Source of the DNA: Ancylobacter moscoviensis
GTDB taxonomy: Bacteria; Pseudomonadota; Alphaproteobacteria; Rhizobiales; Xanthobacteraceae
Direction of reading: 5' to 3'
Length of the DNA stretch: 64,000 nt
NCBI RefSeq assembly: GCF_007559435.1
Contig: NZ_VMBP01000001.1
Location: 1,179,406-1,243,405, forward strand
A program made the position numbers and the translations under genes. The notes beneath the pieces are model-generated. The model was not told where the DNA came from. It searched no databases and saw only the letters and a list, made by a program, of their open reading frames with translations. Of this stretch, positions 8,348-17,993 are shown piece by piece. Every line of letters begins with the position of its first letter. Positions within the stretch are counted from its first letter, which is position 1.

Positions 8348-8377
8348 GCGGGCGCGTCGCGTGAGAGCGGCGCCCGC
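8348..8377. terminator. Stem-loop between convergent small genes
   Basis: GCGGGCGC and GCGCCCGC form an 8-bp stem with a 14-base loop between two converging stop codons. No T-run follows on either strand, so it is at best a weak or Rho-assisted terminator. Confidence 0.35.
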
Positions 8378-8397
8378 GCTGCAGGCCCGGAGCCGTT

Positions 8398-8637
8398 TCA
8401 GCCCTTCACGTCCGTGTCCGGACGGTCGGTGCCGCGCGCAGTTTCTTCGTGCCACTTCCCGGCCTTGTCCTCGAATTCGATCGGCGTCGTGTCGCCGGGC
8501 GCCTTCTGCTCGCGCGCGGCGCGCTCGGCAGCCTGCCGCGCGGCATCGTGCGACGGGAAGGTTTCCGAGAACACGTCGCCGACCTTGTACGCCCAGCCGC
8601 CGTCGTGCTCGACGATCCGGTAGGTGACATGAGCCAT
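8398..8637 (-). CDS. DUF2188 domain protein (79 aa)
   Basis: The ATG follows a strong GGGAGGAA site, and the product begins MAHVTYRIVEHDGGWAYKVG, then SETFPSHDAARQAAERAA. This V-x-x-H-D-G-G-W-A-x-K with a following AAxxAAxxA helix is the DUF2188 pattern found in small proteins of rhizobia and other bacteria. The function is unknown. It has no obvious operon partner: tRNA-Thr lies upstream on the same strand and the Sm-like small gene converges on it. Confidence 0.85.
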   Translation of the reverse strand: MAHVTYRIVEHDGGWAYKVGDVFSETFPSHDAARQAAERAAREQKAPGDTTPIEFEDKAGKWHEETARGTDRPDTDVKG

Positions 8638-8792
8638 TTCGATTCCTCCCGCTCGCGGTATGTCCGACCAGCGATATGGGCCCGGCCATCGGCGGTCGCC
8701 AGTGCAGGACCGGAAGGAAGCCGTGCGATTGCGATGCACCGGGCGTGTCGGGGCGAACGGGAACCGTCGGTCGGCGGAAGTGTAGGGAAAGC

Positions 8793-8867
<75 letters not shown>

Positions 8868-9094
8868 GCTGGCCGGTCGACGGAGCGGCCCGTCGAGGCG
8901 CCGGGACGTTTGCCACAGCCCGCCGGCCGGCGCAAGCGTCGGGCGTGTAATTCCCGCGAGGCTGTGCATGCCTTTCCCTCCACCCCGGCTTTCCGCGGCG
9001 CGTGCCGCTGTTCCGAGGGCATCGTCGGCGCGGGGCTCTTCCGTCCGTTCCGCGCGCGCATTATGGCTTGGAGGGACGATCACAGGAGAGCGGG

Positions 9095-9277
9095 ATGAGC
9101 GGCCCCGATGATGCCGTGCGCGCCGAGCGCCTCGCGGCGGCGCTGCGGGAAAATCTCAAGCGGCGCAAGCAGCAGGCGCGGGGCCGGCAGGCCGGTCCGG
9201 CCGGGACGGAGGCCGAAGCGGGCGCCGCCGCCGCCCCGGAGCCCGGCGCGGCCGACAAGGACGGCGGGGAGCGCTGA
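9095..9277 (+). CDS. Small basic/acidic conserved protein upstream of murA (60 aa)
   Basis: It starts at an ATG behind AGGAGAGCGGG and encodes a helix rich in Arg, Lys and Leu (RAERLAAALRENLKRRKQQ), then an Ala/Gly/Glu-rich disordered tail ending KDGGER. Short proteins of this kind with the RLAxxLRENLxRRKxQxR helix are common directly upstream of murA in Hyphomicrobiales. The function is unknown. A 197-bp spacer without obvious features separates it from murA. Confidence 0.75.
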   Translation: MSGPDDAVRAERLAAALRENLKRRKQQARGRQAGPAGTEAEAGAAAAPEPGAADKDGGER

Positions 9278-9474
9278 AGGACGGCGAATTGTCCCGCCCC
9301 GCGACATGCTCTAGACCAATAGGCAAACAAAGGGCGGTGGCGCCACGAATCGGCCCCATCGCTTCGTCATTGCCGCCGCTTCGAGCGCCGGCCGCGTTCC
9401 CGATCCCCTCCGCACCCGCGTGGGGCCGGACGCGGGCCGTGCGCGCCGCTCCCGGCTGGAAGGAGAAGTGAACC

Positions 9475-10764
<1,290 letters not shown>

Positions 10765-10926
10765 GGGCCGTCTACGCACTCTACCGAGGGTCGCTCCCGG
10801 TCCCCTTGCCGTGCACGCGCATCGACGCCATCTGGGCGGCAGACGGCGTTGCACGGATGTTCCGCCGGGTAGGGCGCGGCGCCGGTAGGTTGGGCGCCGG
10901 CGGGGTATGCTTGCGGAGATGAGGAC

Positions 10927-11430
10927 ATGGCCGGGCTGAAGCTGATTGCGCTGGACGGTGAGGATCTGGCGGTGCTTTCGGTGCACCTCCAGGATGCGAT
11001 CGTCGGGATCGCGGACATGACCTACCTGCCGAAGGAGCGGCGTTTCGTGCTGCTCGCCAACCGCTTCGACTGGGAGAAGGCGATCCAGGCCGAGGCGATG
11101 GCGGATATCGAGGAGCCGGCCGACGGAGTGCCGGTGGCCTTGGCGGCCACGCATACCGCGCCGAATGCCGCGCCCTGCGTGCGGCGCCGGGCCGGGCTGC
11201 GTTTCGAGCGGGTGCTCGGGGCGCGCGTGCGCGGCATCGACCTCACGAAGAAGCAGGGCGTGCTGAACCTGCTGGCGCTGACCTTCGAGGAGACGGACGC
11301 CCCTTCCGGCACCGTCACCTTCCTGTTTTCGGGCGGCGCCGAGGTCCAGCTCGACGTCGAGTGCATGGAAGCCGGGCTCGAGGATCTGGGGCCCGCCTGG
11401 GACGCCAAGGGCACGCCCTGCCACGACTGA
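10927..11430 (+). CDS. DUF2948 family protein
   Basis: A 167-residue protein with the family features LIALDGEDLAVLSVHLQDAI, GDMTYLP-like ADMTYLPKERRFVLLANRFDWE, and the C-terminal DVECMEAGLEDLGPAWDAKG. DUF2948 proteins almost always lie between murA and hisD in alphaproteobacteria, as here; no biochemical role is established that I know of. There is no signal peptide, so it is presumably cytoplasmic. The ATG has GGAG about 8 bases upstream. The inserted basic region around APCVRRRAGLRFERVLGARV suggests nucleic-acid or membrane contact, which is speculative. Confidence 0.92.
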   Translation: MAGLKLIALDGEDLAVLSVHLQDAIVGIADMTYLPKERRFVLLANRFDWEKAIQAEAMADIEEPADGVPVALAATHTAPNAAPCVRRRAGLRFERVLGARVRGIDLTKKQGVLNLLALTFEETDAPSGTVTFLFSGGAEVQLDVECMEAGLEDLGPAWDAKGTPCHD

Positions 11431-11558
11431 GAACGGCGCGCCCGCCTGCGTGCCCTCTTGTGTTCCGCGAGCCCGGTTGCGATAGGACAGGCGACCGATC
11501 GCCCGCATGGCCGGGCGTGACGTGAATCCGCGCCCGCAAGCCTGCGCGCGAACCGTTC

Positions 11559-11602
11559 CGCAGGCTTCCGACCCGCAGGCTTCCCGACCCGCAGGACCCG
11601 AC
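11559..11602 (+). repeat. Tandem repeat abutting the hisD start (three units)
   Basis: CGCAGGCTTCCGACC, CGCAGGCTTCCCGACC and a shortened CGCAGGACCCGAC follow head to tail and end at the base before the hisD ATG. The last unit supplies the only Shine-Dalgarno-like element (CAGGA). Unit loss or gain would alter the hisD leader. Confidence 0.65.
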
Positions 11603-12895
11603 ATGCCGCTCCGCCTCGATACACGCTCCCCTGATTTCTCCGAGCGCTTCCGCGCCTTTCTCGGCACCAAGCGGGAGGTCTCGCAGGATGTGGCGCAGGC
11701 GGTGGCCCGCATCGTCGAGGATGTGCGCACGCGCGGCGACGCGGCGCTGGTCGAGCTGTCCCGCCAGTTCGACCGTGTCGATCTCGGCGCGCTGGGCATC
11801 CGGGTCTCGCAGGAGGAGATCGGCGCGGCGGTAAAGGCCGCCGATCCGGCGACGCTGGAAGCTCTGCGCTTCGCGCACCAGCGCATCCGCTCCCATCACG
11901 AGCGTCAGCTTCCCGCGAGCGGGCGCTATGTCGATGCCGCCGGCGTCGAGCTGGGGCATCGCTGGACGCCGGTGGATGCGGTGGGGCTTTACGTTCCCGG
12001 CGGCACGGCGGCCTATCCGTCCTCCGTGCTGATGAACGCCGTGCCGGCCAAGGTGGCGGGGGTGAAGCGCCTCGCCATGGTGGTGCCGGCGCCCGACGGC
12101 AAGCTCAACCCGCTGGTGCTCGCTGCCGCCGATCTCGCCGGCGTCGACGAGGTGTACCGCGTCGGCGGGGCGCAGGCCGTGGCCGCTCTCGCCTACGGCA
12201 CGCAGACCATCGCGCCGGTGGCCAAGATCGTCGGCCCCGGCAACGCCTATGTGGCGGCCGCCAAGCGGCATGTCTTCGGCACGGTCGGCATCGACATGGT
12301 GGCGGGGCCTTCCGAGGTGCTGGTGATCGCCGATGGCGAGCAGAACCCGGACTGGATCGCCGCCGACCTGCTCGCGCAGGCTGAGCATGACACGGCCGCC
12401 CAGTCGATCCTGATGACCGACGATGCCGCGCTGGCCGAGGCGGTGATCGCCGCGGTGGAGCGGCAGCTCGCCACCCTGCCACGCCGCGACATCGCGGCGA
12501 GGAGCTGGGACGAATTCGGCGCCGTCATCACGCTCGCCAGCCTCGACGAGGCGCCGGCGCTCTCCGACCGCATCGCGCCCGAGCATCTGGAGATCATGGC
12601 GGCGGACGCCGAGGCGCTGGTGGAGCGTATCCACCATGCCGGGGCGATCTTCATCGGCGCCCATACGCCGGAGGCCATCGGCGACTATGTCGGCGGCTCC
12701 AACCACGTGCTGCCGACGGCGCGTTCGGCGCGCTTCTCCTCGGGCCTGGGCGTGCTCGACTTCCTGAAGCGCACCTCGATCCTCAAATGCGGGCCGGAGC
12801 AGCTGCGTGCGCTCGGGCCGGCGGCCATCGCGCTGGGCGAGGCGGAAGGGCTCGGCGCCCATGCCCGCTCGGTGGCGATCCGGCTCAATCTCTGA
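11603..12895 (+). CDS. hisD: Histidinol dehydrogenase
   Basis: HisD performs the last two steps of histidine synthesis, oxidising histidinol to histidine with two NAD in the cytoplasm. The product is 430 residues, the usual length. The family pattern [16 protein letters not shown] leading to [15 protein letters not shown] is present, as are the zinc/catalytic region [14 protein letters not shown] and the C-terminal AEHLEI-type motif [11 protein letters not shown], followed by [12 protein letters not shown] and GSNHVLPT. The ATG begins [12 protein letters not shown]; three short tandem repeats occupy its leader. It is followed at 10 bases by UPF0262. The his genes are scattered in this lineage, which explains its isolation from other his genes. 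Confidence 0.97.
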   Translation: MPLRLDTRSPDFSERFRAFLGTKREVSQDVAQAVARIVEDVRTRGDAALVELSRQFDRVDLGALGIRVSQEEIGAAVKAADPATLEALRFAHQRIRSHHERQLPASGRYVDAAGVELGHRWTPVDAVGLYVPGGTAAYPSSVLMNAVPAKVAGVKRLAMVVPAPDGKLNPLVLAAADLAGVDEVYRVGGAQAVAALAYGTQTIAPVAKIVGPGNAYVAAAKRHVFGTVGIDMVAGPSEVLVIADGEQNPDWIAADLLAQAEHDTAAQSILMTDDAALAEAVIAAVERQLATLPRRDIAARSWDEFGAVITLASLDEAPALSDRIAPEHLEIMAADAEALVERIHHAGAIFIGAHTPEAIGDYVGGSNHVLPTARSARFSSGLGVLDFLKRTSILKCGPEQLRALGPAAIALGEAEGLGAHARSVAIRLNL

Positions 12896-12905
12896 CGGGC
12901 GCGCG

Positions 12906-13412
12906 ATGGGGCAGGCCGATCCGCACGTCGATCCGCACGCCGATTCCCGCCGCCTGGTGGCGGTGACGCTGGACAGCCATTCCATTGGCCGCTCCAGCAG
13001 CGATGTGGAGCATGAGCGCGCCGTCGCCATCTACGATCTGCTGGAAGAGAACAGCTTCACGCCGCTGGGCGACGGCGAGCCCGGCCCCTACTGCCTCGCC
13101 ATCTCGCTGGTCGACGGCCGGCTGGTGCTCGACATCACCCGCAGGGACGGCGTCCCCGTGGTGCAGCACCATCTCTCGCTGAGCCCGCTGCGCCGGGTGG
13201 TGCGCGACTATTTCCTGGTCTGCGAGAGCTATTACTCCGCGATCCGCACCGCGACGCCGTCGCAGATCGAGGCGATCGACATGGGCCGGCGGGGCCTGCA
13301 CAACGAGGGCTCGGAGCTGCTGCGCGAGCGGCTGAAGGACAAGATCACCCTCGATTTCGGCACGGCCCGGCGCCTGTTCACGCTGGTCTGCGCTCTGCAC
13401 TGGAAAGGCTGA
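12906..13412 (+). CDS. UPF0262 family protein
   Basis: A 168-residue protein of the UPF0262 family, recognisable by [35 protein letters not shown] and [22 protein letters not shown]. It lies between hisD and the phosphatase gene, as in most Hyphomicrobiales. The function is unknown. The ATG 10 bases after the hisD stop has GACGGGCGCG upstream, a weak ribosome site, so translation may be coupled to hisD. There is no signal peptide or membrane segment. Confidence 0.92.
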   Translation: MGQADPHVDPHADSRRLVAVTLDSHSIGRSSSDVEHERAVAIYDLLEENSFTPLGDGEPGPYCLAISLVDGRLVLDITRRDGVPVVQHHLSLSPLRRVVRDYFLVCESYYSAIRTATPSQIEAIDMGRRGLHNEGSELLRERLKDKITLDFGTARRLFTLVCALHWKG

Positions 13413-13414
13413 GC

Positions 13415-13903
13415 GTGTCGGCGGCCGGCGTCGACGGGGTAGCGGCCGGTCCGGCGCCGGTCCGGCGCAGGGAGAGGCCGCAATCCGTGCTGTTCATGTG
13501 CGGGCAGAACAGCGTGCGCTCGCCCATGGCGGCGGTGCTGGCGCGGCATCTGTTCGGCCGCTCGCTTTATGTCGGCTCGGCCGGTGTCATGAAGGGGGAG
13601 ATCGATCCTTTCGTCACCGCGGCCATCGACGAGATCGGCCTCGACCTCACCCGCCACCGGCCGCAGACGCTGGAGGAGCTGGAGGAGAACGAGGGGCTCG
13701 CCTTCGATCTCGTCATCACCCTGTCCCCCGACGCCCATCACCGGGCGCTGGAGCTTACCCGCACCAACGCCATTGATGTCGAATACTGGCCGACCCCCGA
13801 TCCGACCCTGGCGAGCGGCAATCGCGAGCAGCGCCTCGACGCCTACCGCGCCGTGCGCGACGAGCTGGAGAACCGCATCCGCCTGCGCTTCCGCCAGCCC
13901 TGA
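13415..13903 (+). CDS. Low-molecular-weight protein tyrosine phosphatase family protein
   Basis: The 162-residue product carries the P-loop CGQNSVRS (C29-x5-R35) of low-molecular-weight phosphatases and arsenate reductases. A matching acid occurs in EYWPTPDPT, where the second aspartate of the DP motif acts as general acid. It begins at GTG two bases after the UPF0262 stop, indicating coupling; the first 24 residues are non-conserved. It acts in the cytoplasm on phosphotyrosine or arsenate; the substrate is uncertain. In related genomes infA usually follows this gene but is missing here. Confidence 0.88.
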   Translation: MSAAGVDGVAAGPAPVRRRERPQSVLFMCGQNSVRSPMAAVLARHLFGRSLYVGSAGVMKGEIDPFVTAAIDEIGLDLTRHRPQTLEELEENEGLAFDLVITLSPDAHHRALELTRTNAIDVEYWPTPDPTLASGNREQRLDAYRAVRDELENRIRLRFRQP

Positions 13904-14003
13904 GGACGGTGTGCGCAGCAAGGGCGTTCTTTTTTTACCGGACATGGACTAGCTTGCCGGCCGATTGAACCGTCGGAGTTGCCGGCGGAAGAGGAGTTGA
14001 TGC

Positions 14004-14627
14004 GTGAGCGCCCGCCCGAAACTGGTGCTGGCCTCGGGTTCACCGCGCCGGCTGGCGCTGCTCGCCCAGGCCGGAATCGAACCCGACGCCCTGTTGCCGG
14101 CCGATATCGACGAGACCCCCGAGCGCGGCGAGCTGCCGCGCCGGCTCGCGCTGCGCCTCGCGCAGGAGAAGCTGACCGCGGCCGATGGCCGGCGCAAGGC
14201 CGGCGGTGAGCATGAGGGCGCCTATCTGCTGGCCGCCGACACGGTGGTGGCGGTCGGCCGGCGCATCCTGCCCAAGCCGGATCTGGCCGAGGAGGCGGCG
14301 GACTGCCTGCGCCTGCTCTCGGGCCGCGCGCACCGCGTCTATACCGGTCTCGCGCTGATGACGCCGAAGGGCGGCGTGCGCACGCGCCTCGTGGAGACGC
14401 GGGTGCGCTTCAAGCGCCTGTCGCGCGAGGAGATGGACGCCTATGTCGCCGCGCGCGAGTGGCAGGGCAAGGCGGGCGGCTATGCCATTCAGGGGCTGGC
14501 CGGAGTATTCGTGGTGAAGCTGGTCGGCTCCTACACCAATGTGGTGGGCCTGCCTCTGGCCGAGACCGTGGCGCTGCTCGCCGGCGAGCGCTTCCCGGTC
14601 CATCAGCGCTGGGGCAATCCCGAGTGA
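14004..14627 (+). CDS. Maf-like nucleoside triphosphate pyrophosphatase
   Basis: The 207-residue product shows the Maf signature [18 protein letters not shown] at the N-terminus, [16 protein letters not shown] in the middle and [25 protein letters not shown] at the C-terminus. These enzymes hydrolyse non-canonical or m7-modified nucleotides to monophosphates and are linked to septum control. It starts at GTG with GAGGAG seven bases upstream. The 100-bp spacer before it contains TTCTTTTTTTACC and no room for infA. yacG follows 13 bases later. Confidence 0.95.
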   Translation: MSARPKLVLASGSPRRLALLAQAGIEPDALLPADIDETPERGELPRRLALRLAQEKLTAADGRRKAGGEHEGAYLLAADTVVAVGRRILPKPDLAEEAADCLRLLSGRAHRVYTGLALMTPKGGVRTRLVETRVRFKRLSREEMDAYVAAREWQGKAGGYAIQGLAGVFVVKLVGSYTNVVGLPLAETVALLAGERFPVHQRWGNPE

Positions 14628-14640
14628 GGGGAGGGCAGGC

Positions 14641-14859
14641 ATGAGCGCCGACAAGCCGGCCCGCAACAAGATCGTCCCGCCATGCCCGATCTGCGGCAAG
14701 CCGGCGGTGGAGCAGTACAAGCCCTTCTGCTCCAGCCGCTGCGCCGATGTCGACCTGCACCGCTGGCTCACCGGCGCCTATGCGATCCCGGTGACGGAAG
14801 ACGACGACGAGGATGGCGAGGAGCCCTCGCTCGCCCCGAAGCCGCCGGAAGGGCGCTGA
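14641..14859 (+). CDS. yacG: DNA gyrase inhibitor / zinc-binding protein YacG
   Basis: A 72-residue protein with the zinc motif C-P-I-C-G ... F-C-S-S-R-C-A-D (C-x2-C-x15-C-x3-C), then DLHRWLTGAYAIPV and an acidic tail (EDDDEDGEE). YacG binds GyrB and inhibits DNA binding by gyrase. It follows maf closely, preceded by GGGGAGGGCAGGC, and tRNA-Phe lies downstream, the conserved order in this lineage. Confidence 0.95.
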   Translation: MSADKPARNKIVPPCPICGKPAVEQYKPFCSSRCADVDLHRWLTGAYAIPVTEDDDEDGEEPSLAPKPPEGR

Positions 14860-14923
14860 GATCCGGCCCCGGCGGCGGAATGGCGGGTATTGGGGAAAGA
14901 CGGATTTTCCCGAGGGCGGGATA

Positions 14924-14952
14924 TGGACAGGGCGCGGTCGAGACTCTATAAC
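14924..14952 (+). promoter_or_regulatory. Sigma70-type promoter of tRNA-Phe
   Basis: TGGACA and TATAAC are separated by exactly 17 bases, each one mismatch from consensus. Transcription would start near 14959, about 33 bases before the mature tRNA. Confidence 0.65.
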
Positions 14953-14991
14953 CCGCCCGCTCCGCACGGCCTTGAGGCCGCTGCCGGCTAC

Positions 14992-15067
14992 GCCCAGGTA
15001 GCTCAGTTGGTAGAGCATGCGACTGAAAATCGCAGTGTCGGCGGTTCGACTCCGTCCCTGGGCACCA
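14992..15067 (+). tRNA. tRNA-Phe (anticodon GAA)
   Basis: The sequence starts GCCCAGGTAGCTCAGTTGG and ends CCTGGGC-A-CCA with a fully paired acceptor stem. The anticodon arm TGCGA-CTGAAAA-TCGCA shows GAA, and the T-arm is GGCGG-TTCGACT-CCGTC. The CCA is encoded. The tRNA follows yacG as in related genomes. No second copy of its 3' end is visible nearby, so there is no sign of island integration. Confidence 0.97.
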
Positions 15068-15154
15068 TTTCCCTGATCTTTTGTCTTTCCGCGCCTCTGG
15101 TGCTTTCGAGGGCATGAACTGCCTGAACGGCGCCATGCTGATAGCCGACGGCAT

Positions 15155-16480
15155 TCAGGGCGCGACCGTCTCGAAGATCAGCGCCCAGTTGTCGAGGCGC
15201 CGGGTCTGGCCCATCGCGTCGACATAGGAACCTTGCTCGCCGTCGCTGTCGCGCAGATTGCCGCGCGGGCCTTCCAGGCGTCCGGTCCTCTCGGGATCGC
15301 CGGGGCGGCCGAAGGCGTAGGTCAGGCGGCTTCCGCTCGGCGGGGGCTCGGCGAAGGAGATGACGATGCCGTCGGGCGCCGTGATCCTCACGCCGGTGAT
15401 GGCGTCGGGGCGTAGCTCGCCGTTCGGGTCCCACAGGTCGAAACCCATATGGGGCGCCGCCGCGACGCGGCCGGTGTCGAAGGCGAGCGGGCCGCGGGGC
15501 ACGGCGAAGCGCAGGCGAACCTCGCGGCCGTTCCAGTCCGCCGCGGCGAGATCGAGGGCGAGCGGGGGCACGGGGGCGCCGGTCTCGCGCGCATGGACCA
15601 GCCGGGCGAGGGCGCGGCCGTAATATTTGCCGATCTCCTGATAGGTGAGGTTGGTCGCGTGCACATCGTCGCGGAAATCGCCGATGTAGAGCGGCAGCAC
15701 GCAGAAAATGGACGGGTTTTTCCGCGCGGCCTCGCGCAGGGCGAGGGCGATCTCCGGCCGCCGGGGCGTCTCCGGGCGGCCGCGGGCGAGATAGGCGAGG
15801 TGGCTGGCCGGCTGGTAGGTCAGCAGCGGCGGCTGCCAGTCCTGGCCCGAGAGGCGCGCCGCGTCGGCGGCGATCGCCGCCGCGAGCTGCTTCAGCCGGG
15901 CGACATAGGTCTCGCGGGGCGTGCCGTAGAGCTGGTCGGTCTCGCCGTGCGACCAGAGGGTGGCGAGATAGCGATAGCCGCGGCCCTCGGCGCGGGCGAG
16001 CGTGTCTCCCGCGCCGATGAGCTGGAGCAGCCCGTCATAATTGGCCTTTCCGGGCAGCAGCGCGGCGAGGCGGGCCCCGGCCCGGCCGGCGCTCGATCCG
16101 AGCAGGGCGACGTCGAGGCGGTCGGGCTCGATGCCGCGCAGGGCGGCCAGCGTGCGCACGAACATGTCGGCGGCGGCGGCGATGCCGGTCTCGCCGCGGC
16201 TGCGGTCGTCCGTCTCGACCAGCGGGACCAGCGCGTCGAGACGCGCGGGCCCCTGGAGCGGCCGCCGGATGCCCTCGGCGAACATGAGGCTGCCGAAGCT
16301 CGGCCGGGTCGTCACGGCCGGGGTGCCGAGCACGCCGACCGAGAGGCTCTGGCCATAGCCCATGATCTGCCAGATCGGCCGCGTGTCGTCCGCGAGGGCG
16401 CTCCGGCCGGATGCAGCGACCCAGAAGAGGACGAGCACCGCCGCCGGCAGCCACCCGGCCCGGCGTCTCGTCGCGGGCAC
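15155..16480 (-). CDS. SGNH hydrolase, sialate O-acetylesterase-like, exported
   Basis: A 441-residue protein with a signal segment (LPAAVLVLFWVAASGRSALA-DD). The SGNH nucleophile is probably the serine in GYGQSLSVG at about residue 45, comparable to the GQSN of sialate O-acetylesterases. WSHGETD resembles the family QGE motif, and DDVHATNLTYQEIGKYYG supplies the Asp-x-x-His pair. A beta-rich C-terminal region (RLRFAVPRGPLAFDT ... SGSRLTYAFGR) may bind glycan. It would remove acyl groups from a periplasmic or surface glycan. The start is uncertain: a GTG 15 bases after the upstream stop was chosen as it precedes the signal peptide. It is co-transcribed with the GSCFA gene. Confidence 0.75.
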   Translation of the reverse strand: MPATRRRAGWLPAAVLVLFWVAASGRSALADDTRPIWQIMGYGQSLSVGVLGTPAVTTRPSFGSLMFAEGIRRPLQGPARLDALVPLVETDDRSRGETGIAAAADMFVRTLAALRGIEPDRLDVALLGSSAGRAGARLAALLPGKANYDGLLQLIGAGDTLARAEGRGYRYLATLWSHGETDQLYGTPRETYVARLKQLAAAIAADAARLSGQDWQPPLLTYQPASHLAYLARGRPETPRRPEIALALREAARKNPSIFCVLPLYIGDFRDDVHATNLTYQEIGKYYGRALARLVHARETGAPVPPLALDLAAADWNGREVRLRFAVPRGPLAFDTGRVAAAPHMGFDLWDPNGELRPDAITGVRITAPDGIVISFAEPPPSGSRLTYAFGRPGDPERTGRLEGPRGNLRDSDGEQGSYVDAMGQTRRLDNWALIFETVAP

Positions 16481-16494
16481 GGTCCGGGCGCGGA

Positions 16495-17667
16495 TCAGTG
16501 CGAGGCGGCCGCGTGCGCGGGGGCCAGGCCCTGGGCGGCGCGGCGCTGGGCGACGCGCTCGCGAATGCGCGCCTGCTTGCGCTGCAGGCGGCGCTCCTCG
16601 CGCTTGGCCTCGGCGATCGACGCCGCGCTCACCTCGTCGCCGGCCTCGCCCTTCTTCCGCGTCGCCACGGCGGAATGGCCGAGCGTGCCGATGAGCTTGT
16701 CGAGGCGCTGGGCCTTGCGCAGCGAGGACTGGAGGTCCGCCTTGGGCAGCGAAGGATCGCAGAAATAATGCTCGAAGATCTTCATGTTGAAGTCGAGCAC
16801 GTGGCGATAGACGTGGCGCCGGTCTTCCGTCCACTGATGGCTGAAGGCGTACATGACGATGTCGTAGCTCGGGAAGTAGAACAGCCGCTCGTCGGACGCT
16901 CCCGCTTCCTGGATGAACTCGTCGATGGCCGAGCGGATCGTTGCCTTGGAGACGGCGTTGGCCGAAAGGCAATTGACCGGCCGGAAGGTGGCGGTGAGCG
17001 GGATCGGCGAGACGGTGAAGACGATCGTCGCTTCCGGCCGGAAACGCCGGATCAACTCATGGATGGCCCTGATGTTGGTCAGGGTCTCGGCGTGCGTCGC
17101 CACGCGGAACTTGTGGCGCGAGGGATCGTAGCGGTCCTTCGGAATGGCGCGCCAGAACACCTCGCCGGTCGGCTCATCGTACCAGATCTCGCTGAGGCCC
17201 AGGGTGATGACGAACACCTCGGCGGTGTCGAACAGTTCCCGGGTGTCGGCCCGCGCCGCCTCGCTGTAGCCGAACTCCTCGGCGCTGTAGCCGTGCCACA
17301 GGTCGAGCGCCGGGGTCTTGTTGAGCCACGCCCATTCGAACTGCTGGCGGATGGCGTAGGTATGGACCATGCCGTCGCCCATCTTCGTCACGTAAGCCTT
17401 GTTGTCCTTCTTGGTCAGGACATTGAAGCCGCGATCATGAAGATGATTGCTGATATTGGCGGCGAAGCAGGAACCGAAGGCGACGATCGGCGTCGATTTC
17501 GTCACAAATCCGGTCTTGGGCATCCAGCCATGAACCAGATACTGGTCGATGACATAGTTTTTCTCAAGAGATCCGTCGTTGGGGTAAAAGTTCGTCGTCG
17601 AGCCGCGGAAAAAAGACCCGCTGGTCTTACGTTCCACTCCGTCCTGCATAATGGTAATCGTGCCCAT
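16495..17667 (-). CDS. GSCFA domain-containing protein
   Basis: The 390-residue product carries the name motif GSCFA (residues 65-69, in IVAFGSCFAANIS) and the family segments TKKDNKAYVTKMGDGMVHTY, ETLTNIRAIHELIRRFRP and VFTVSPIPLTATFR. GSCFA proteins are distant SGNH-fold relatives often found with polysaccharide genes; the reaction is unknown. The last 80 residues are rich in Arg, Lys, Glu and Ala (REERRLQRKQARIRERVAQR), probably a helical coiled coil. The ATG has AGGGGGA upstream. No signal peptide is seen, so it is likely cytoplasmic. It shares a transcript with the SGNH hydrolase and is driven from an unusually AT-rich region. Confidence 0.88.
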   Translation of the reverse strand: MGTITIMQDGVERKTSGSFFRGSTTNFYPNDGSLEKNYVIDQYLVHGWMPKTGFVTKSTPIVAFGSCFAANISNHLHDRGFNVLTKKDNKAYVTKMGDGMVHTYAIRQQFEWAWLNKTPALDLWHGYSAEEFGYSEAARADTRELFDTAEVFVITLGLSEIWYDEPTGEVFWRAIPKDRYDPSRHKFRVATHAETLTNIRAIHELIRRFRPEATIVFTVSPIPLTATFRPVNCLSANAVSKATIRSAIDEFIQEAGASDERLFYFPSYDIVMYAFSHQWTEDRRHVYRHVLDFNMKIFEHYFCDPSLPKADLQSSLRKAQRLDKLIGTLGHSAVATRKKGEAGDEVSAASIAEAKREERRLQRKQARIRERVAQRRAAQGLAPAHAAASH

Positions 17668-17993
17668 GCCATCCCCCTGAGGAACGAGATTGGAAGCTTT
17701 TGACAGACTGCTTCAATATTCGTAGCGGCCGCCAAGTCGCCACGTCAAGATTTTTGCTAAAAATTGCCTCATTGTTTTATTTGCCGTCTTATATGTTCTG
17801 ACTTCGAATTAATTTCGAAATTATACTACTGGGGTTGTTTCTGCAGATACCTCCATCGTCCCCTGAACCGCCCCTCTTTTTCAAGGTATTATATTAAGGT
17901 AGGGCGATTTCGGTGGGGGCGATACCGGAAGCGCTGCCCTATCAGGGGCGGAAGTCGCGCCGGGGCGGCCGGAAGGCCGGTCGCCGGATCTCG
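17668..17993. promoter_or_regulatory. AT-rich 326-bp spacer with GSCFA promoter and a 14-bp palindrome
   Basis: This stretch is far lower in GC than its surroundings, especially 17690-17900, and holds no credible ORF. On the minus strand TTGACG (17743-17748) and TACGAA (17719-17724) are 18 bases apart and could drive the GSCFA gene. Further upstream lies the perfect palindrome TAATTTCGAAATTA (17810-17823), next to a second TTCGAA, a candidate regulator site. The part beyond about 17900 is ordinary GC-rich sequence after the TolC-like stop codon. Confidence 0.5.

Noticed and set aside
10765-10926. Possible terminator or small RNA after murA
   Set aside because: Only short imperfect dyads without a T-run are visible in the spacer.
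14992-17993. Possible genomic island integrated at tRNA-Phe carrying the esterase and GSCFA genes
   Set aside because: No integrase and no second copy of the tRNA 3' end were found, and only the promoter region is AT-rich; the genes have normal GC.
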